DNA of 64,000 bases from Streptomyces griseorubiginosus (GTDB lineage: Bacteria; Actinomycetota; Actinomycetes; Streptomycetales; Streptomycetaceae): positions 638,012 through 702,011 of the forward strand of contig NZ_KQ948737.1 in assembly GCF_001514195.1 (NCBI RefSeq), read 5' to 3'. The notes beneath the pieces were generated by a model. That model was not told where the DNA came from. It worked only from the letters and a program-made list of their open reading frames with translations, and searched no databases. How positions within the stretch are numbered: position 1 is the stretch's first letter; each line of letters begins with the position of its first letter. The position numbers were made by a program, and so were the translations under genes. Positions 60,634 through 64,000 of the stretch are shown one piece after another.

Positions 60634-60678
60634 TAAAGCCCGTGGCAGGTCTTTGTCACGACTGGGGAAAGTACCCGG

Positions 60679-61533
60679 TCAGGGCGTCGCGTTCGGCCCG
60701 TCCGGCCTGGACCGCCGCTGCTCGACCATCTCCCGGCTGAGTGCCGCTGTCTCCGTCTCGGGCAGTCGCTCGAAGCCGTCCTCGGTGATGACGGAGACGA
60801 TGGGGAAGATCTGCCGGCTGATGTCCGGGCCACCGGTCGCGGAGTCGTCGTCGGCCGCGTCGTAGAGCGCCTGGAGCGCGGTGAGCGCGGCCTCGCGGCG
60901 GTCGAGTCCCGTGCGGAACAGCTTCTTGAGCGCGCCTCTGGCGTACGGCGAGCCGGAGCCCTCGGCGTGGAAGCCGGCCTTCTCGTAGAGCCCGCCCGCG
61001 ATGTCGAAGCTGAAGATGCGGCCCCGTTCACCCGCGGTCCGGGCCGGGTCGTAGCCGACGAGGAGGGGGACGACGGCGAGGCCCTGCATGGCCTGGCCGA
61101 GGTTCTGCCGGATCATGCCGGCCAGGCGGCGCGCCTTGCCGTCGAGGGTCATGGCGACGCCCTCGATCTTCTCGAAGTGGGCGAGTTCGACCTGGTAGAG
61201 CTTGACCATGTCGAGGGCGAGTCCGACGGTGCCGGCGAAGGCGACCGCCGTGTGGTCGTCGGCCGGGTGCACCTTCTCCAGGTCGCGCTGGGCGATCAGG
61301 TTGCCCATGGTGGCCCTGCGGTCGCCGGCGATGAGGACGCCGTCGCGGAAGGAGAGGGCGAGCACGGTGGTGCCGTGCGGCACCTGCTCCGGGGCGGCCC
61401 GCACACCGTCGGGCAGGACCCTGCGGGTGCTCAGCAGCTCGGGGCGGTGGGCCGCGAGGAACTCGGTGAAGGACGAGGAGCCCGGGGTGAAGAACTCCTC
61501 CCCCAGCCGCCCGCCGTGCTCGTTCCCCGTCAT
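60679..61533 (-). CDS. prcB: Orphan 20S proteasome beta-subunit paralog
   Basis: This 284-residue protein resembles actinobacterial PrcB over its whole length. Propeptide 1-54 (GEEFFTPGSSSFTEFLAAHRPELL) ends in HG-T, giving the catalytic Thr55 after autocleavage; mature-numbering D17 (AGDRR) and K33 (DLEK) are both present. The C-terminal ATGGPDISRQIFPIVSVITEDGF is typical. The genes that normally accompany prcB (prcA, pup, dop, mpa/arc) are absent within the window on both sides, so this is probably a second copy outside the main locus. It could replace PrcB in 20S particles under some condition or form another assembly. Start ATG 61533. Confidence 0.92.
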   Translation of the reverse strand: MTGNEHGGRLGEEFFTPGSSSFTEFLAAHRPELLSTRRVLPDGVRAAPEQVPHGTTVLALSFRDGVLIAGDRRATMGNLIAQRDLEKVHPADDHTAVAFAGTVGLALDMVKLYQVELAHFEKIEGVAMTLDGKARRLAGMIRQNLGQAMQGLAVVPLLVGYDPARTAGERGRIFSFDIAGGLYEKAGFHAEGSGSPYARGALKKLFRTGLDRREAALTALQALYDAADDDSATGGPDISRQIFPIVSVITEDGFERLPETETAALSREMVEQRRSRPDGPNATP

Positions 61534-61663
61534 GGCACTCCCCTCGCCTTCGGCCGACATCCGGAGTCCTACCAGAAGCACGGCGCCCGGAAACTCCGCC
61601 GAATTCGCCGGCCGCCTCGACCCCCGACCGCGTCGAGCGGGCTCTCGACAGGAGCGCGGCGGC

Positions 61664-61756
61664 ATGAGCACCCATGTCGAGGTCCTCGTCGTAGGTGCCG
61701 GGATCTGGTGTGCAGAGCGGCGTCGGGGACGGCCGGGAGGGGCCGCAGGCCCATGA
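61664..61756 (+). pseudogene. Remnant of a flavoprotein gene start
   Basis: A 30-residue ORF opens MSTHVEVLVVGAGI, the N-terminal dinucleotide-binding motif of FAD oxidoreductases, with CAGGAG upstream. It then turns into unrelated Arg/Gly-rich sequence and stops. The rest of the enzyme is missing. It looks like a truncated gene start left by deletion; chance resemblance cannot be fully excluded. Nothing else is seen in 61534-61784. Confidence 0.45.
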
Positions 61757-61784
61757 AGTCGGCGCCCATCGCCCCCGTGCGGGC

Positions 61785-62723
61785 TCACAGCGCCTTGCGG
61801 CGGACGAGCAGAGCGAGCACCACCAGGCCGGGCAGCAGGGGCAGCCACACCGTCAGCAACCGGTAGCCGAGCACCGCGGAGGCGGCCGCCACCCCCGGCG
61901 CTCCGCCCGCGGTGAGGGCGAGGGCGAGCGCCGCGTCGAGGGAGCCGAGGCCGCCGGGGGTGGGCAGCAGGGCGGCCGCGCTGCTCGCGGTGAGGTAGAG
62001 CAGCGCCACCAGGGGCGGGGCCAGCGGCAGCGCGACGGCGCGCGTGACGGCGATCAGCACGACCGCGTGCAGTACGGCGAAGCCCAGCGAGCCGCCCCAC
62101 AGGGCGAGCGCGCGACAGGGTCGTGCGTGGACCGCCCTGATGTCGGCCAGGACGAGCGCCAGGGCTCCCCGGCACCGCGGCCACAGCACGGCCGTGAGGA
62201 GTCCCGCGATCGTGGCGCCCGCCCCGGCCGCGACCAGCCACCCGGCGTACGGGCGAGGCAGCCCGAGGACACCGGGGCAGGCCGTCGCGAGGACGGCGAT
62301 GAGGGCGGCCCGCACCAGCCCGCCCGCGGTGGCCTTCACGGCGAGCGCGGTCGCCGAGCGTCCGGCGGACATCCCGCACCGCATGAGGAAGCGCAGGTTG
62401 ACCGCGCCGCTGCCGAGTCCGGCGGGCACCAGCTGGCCCGCGGCACCGGCGGCGAACTGCGCGGCCACCAGCCGTCTGGCCGGCAACGTCCGTAGCACCG
62501 CGCCCTGTTGGGCCAGTGCCGAGCACATCCAGGTCACCGCGGCGGCCGTGGCGGCGACGAGCAGCCAGCCCGGATCGGCCAGGGCGAGCCGCAGCGCACC
62601 GGTCTCCAGCGCGGACCAGTGGCTGCGGGCCAGGTACCCGGTGGCCGTCAGCACGGCGAGCGTGAGGGCGAGTTGCCCGTACACGCGCCTGCGGCCGGGG
62701 GCGGTGACCTGGTCGGCCGTCAT
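61785..62723 (-). CDS. Lysylphosphatidylglycerol-synthase-like membrane protein (UPF0104)
   Basis: This 312-residue protein starts at ATG 62723, overlapping the upstream stop (ATGA). About seven to eight transmembrane helices and the motif QLVPAGLGSGAVNLRFLMRCGMSAGRSATALAVKA near 105-139, then LLPTPGGLGSLDAALALAL near 255-273, match the LPG_synthase_TM/UPF0104 flippase-like family. Without the soluble transferase domain, such proteins are thought to move lipids or polyprenyl carriers. It is coupled to a membrane glycosyltransferase-like gene, so it may flip or help make a lipid-linked glycan. Confidence 0.9.
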   Translation of the reverse strand: MTADQVTAPGRRRVYGQLALTLAVLTATGYLARSHWSALETGALRLALADPGWLLVAATAAAVTWMCSALAQQGAVLRTLPARRLVAAQFAAGAAGQLVPAGLGSGAVNLRFLMRCGMSAGRSATALAVKATAGGLVRAALIAVLATACPGVLGLPRPYAGWLVAAGAGATIAGLLTAVLWPRCRGALALVLADIRAVHARPCRALALWGGSLGFAVLHAVVLIAVTRAVALPLAPPLVALLYLTASSAAALLPTPGGLGSLDAALALALTAGGAPGVAAASAVLGYRLLTVWLPLLPGLVVLALLVRRKAL

Positions 62724-64000
62724 GTCGGGCCGCGTTCGCTCTGGCTCGGCGCGATGTGGAGGTCCATCCCGGCGGCGGGCCGGGTGGGCCAGTCGCGGGC
62801 GTAGGCGGGCGGCTCGGCACCGTGCTCGGTGAGCACGGCGACGGGCATGCGGCGGGACGCGCCGAGGATCCTGGACTCGGTGCTGTTGGTGTTGGGGCCG
62901 AAGGCGGCGGCCGAGTGGCACCCGGCGTAGTAGGCGACGGGGACCGACAGGTAGCCGGTGAGCACACAGGGCGGCCGCACGCCCAGGCGGTGCAGCTCGG
63001 CCGCGGTGTCCGCCCAGTCCTGGTGGGAGTCGGTGGTGCGTTTCACGGTGCGCTCCAGCACGGCGTACTGCACCGCCAGATGCCCCGCGAGCCCGATCGC
63101 GAGGACCGTCGCCGCGACCGGACGCCACCGGCCCGCCGGGGTGGTCGCGAGGTGGAACAGCGCGTCGGCGACCGGAATCGCCATCAGGAGGTAGGCGGGC
63201 AGCAGGAAGCGGGGGGCCGCGTAGCCGATCAGGAAGAGGTAGGGCACGGCGGCCGTCGTGGCGCAGGCCAGCGGGACGAGGGTGCGGGCCGTGCGCCCGG
63301 CCCGGACCGCGACCACCAGACCGACGGCGGCCAGCAGCGGCAGAACGGCCCACCACGTCATGATCGCCGGGTTGGGCAGCGGGCCGGTGCACGGGCGGCA
63401 CAGGGCCCGGCCGCCGAGGCTGCGCAGCTGGTCGACGACGGCGAACTGCGGGCCGAGGCCGCCCTGGATGCGGGATCCCTCGTGCAGTCGCTCGGCGAGA
63501 CCGCCGTAGCTGATGTACGCCTCGATCACCCACTGCACACCGCCCAGGACCAGCCCGGCCACGAGCGCGACGGCGGGGCGCGGGCGCCGGGTGACGGCGG
63601 CGACGACGAACAGCGGAAGGGTGGTCCACACGGCGTCGGTGGGCCGCATCCACGCCATGAGCGCGGCACCGGCCACGACTCCCCACAGGGCCCTCGGGTG
63701 CTCGCGGGCCCGCAGGAAGCAGCCCACCGTGCCCAGCGCCCCGACGGCGACCCAGTAGTTGGGCATGGCCTGCGGGCCGTAGAACACGGTGATCCACAGG
63801 GAGGCGAACAGGGCGCCGCCGACGGCCAGGACGCGGTCCGGGAAGAGGCCGCGCCAGGTGCGCAGGGCCAGGTAGAGGGCGAGGCCGGACAGGACGGCGA
63901 GGTACACGCGCAGGAGTTCGGTCGAGGTCGACCAGCTCGCGATCGGGGCCACCAGGAGCGAGACGCCACGGGCGCGCGGGGCACTGAAGAAGGCGGCCGG
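62720..64000 (-). CDS. Membrane glycosyltransferase-like protein (5' end outside window)
   Basis: The frame is open from the window end (64000) to a TGA at 62722-62720, 426 codons, so the N-terminus lies beyond the sequence. It has at least nine transmembrane helices. The first visible part (LRTWRGLFPDRVLAVGGALFASLW, LMAWMRPTDAVWTTLPLF) and the C-terminal soluble tail (PPCVLTGYLSVPVAYYAGCHSAAAFGPN) resemble GT-C glycosyltransferases that use polyprenyl-phosphate sugars (mannosyl- or arabinofuranosyltransferase type). The catalytic acidic residues of GT-C enzymes usually lie in the first loop, which is missing here. It is the first gene of a pair coupled by ATGA to the UPF0104 protein. Confidence 0.82.
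   Translation of the reverse strand, partial: PAAFFSAPRARGVSLLVAPIASWSTSTELLRVYLAVLSGLALYLALRTWRGLFPDRVLAVGGALFASLWITVFYGPQAMPNYWVAVGALGTVGCFLRAREHPRALWGVVAGAALMAWMRPTDAVWTTLPLFVVAAVTRRPRPAVALVAGLVLGGVQWVIEAYISYGGLAERLHEGSRIQGGLGPQFAVVDQLRSLGGRALCRPCTGPLPNPAIMTWWAVLPLLAAVGLVVAVRAGRTARTLVPLACATTAAVPYLFLIGYAAPRFLLPAYLLMAIPVADALFHLATTPAGRWRPVAATVLAIGLAGHLAVQYAVLERTVKRTTDSHQDWADTAAELHRLGVRPPCVLTGYLSVPVAYYAGCHSAAAFGPNTNSTESRILGASRRMPVAVLTEHGAEPPAYARDWPTRPAAGMDLHIAPSQSERGPT

Noticed and set aside
60552..60678. Cobalamin riboswitch upstream of the nickel/cobalt permease
   Set aside because: The leader is too short and lacks the B12-box motif on the minus strand; a Nur-like box is a better explanation.

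Overview
The window is chromosomal DNA from a high-GC actinomycete, almost certainly a Streptomyces or close relative. Supporting signs are the very high GC with strong third-position bias, many GTG starts, ATGA/GTGA gene overlaps, and families typical of the genus: DUF397 with a DUF5753-type XRE regulator, DUF574 methyltransferase, DUF5133, DUF5709, SpoIIE-type PP2C phosphatases, mycothiol-dependent maleylpyruvate isomerase-like proteins and a 20S proteasome beta subunit. No rRNA, tRNA, CRISPR array, IS element or prophage was seen. About 62 intact or edge-cut protein genes, two broken genes and two possible leader peptides are annotated. Gene content looks like accessory, arm-proximal chromosome rather than a core housekeeping block.

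Layout. 1-6.3 kb: end of a possible nucleotidyltransferase, a BON-like protein, a metallophosphoesterase, a divergent M20 amidohydrolase, then a molybdopterin oxidoreductase coupled to a small helical protein, followed by a hemerythrin. 6.4-10.2 kb (minus strand): an ArsR/AHSA1/mycothiol-enzyme operon and a D-threonine-aldolase/DSD-type PLP enzyme. 10.5-16.3 kb: two large multi-sensor SpoIIE phosphatases in tandem. 16.4-24 kb: an FprA-type ferredoxin-NADP reductase behind a near-consensus iron box, a flavin monooxygenase, a MarR regulator, an orphan lipoprotein binding protein and a secreted hydrolase. 23.6-27.1 kb: three secreted proteins (EEP nuclease-like, GH43-AbfB arabinanase/xylosidase-like, lamin-tail protein). 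27.1-30.7 kb: PadR with its membrane partner, plus an unknown gene. 30.8-34.5 kb: a three-subunit molybdenum hydroxylase of the YagTSR/PaoABC type. 36.4-37.6 kb: a two-gene graspetide (omega-ester RiPP) locus, precursor TgmA and ATP-grasp ligase TgmB, without the usual neighbouring methyltransferase. 38-50 kb: regulators and single enzymes, including an MmyB-type regulator interrupted by one in-frame amber codon beside its likely SDR target. 50-64 kb: a third SpoIIE phosphatase, an MMPL transporter, soluble transhydrogenase, an APC permease, a nickel/cobalt permease behind a Nur-like box, an orphan PrcB-like proteasome subunit with a complete Thr/Asp/Lys active site, and a two-gene membrane operon cut by the window end.

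The most unusual signal is not a gene. At about ten places a short tandem repeat starts at, or just after, the stop codon of a gene and runs downstream: 47 bp x3 at 1247, 14 bp x5 at 5187, 12 bp x2 at 5692, 33 bp at 6334, 27 bp x4 at 7061, 35 bp x3 at 17795, 8 bp x3 at 29957, 32 bp x8 at 34471, 20 bp x3 at 39599, 6 bp x6 at 46969, and a larger split duplication at 54032. At the molybdopterin locus the repeat has produced a relay of three overlapping stop/start ATGA junctions that ends at the start codon of the next gene.

Regulatory sites were read by eye from palindromes and short consensus matches. The iron box, the PadR and ArsR operators, the 18-bp palindrome at 10395 and several long-stem hairpins are clear in sequence. 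What binds them is inferred.
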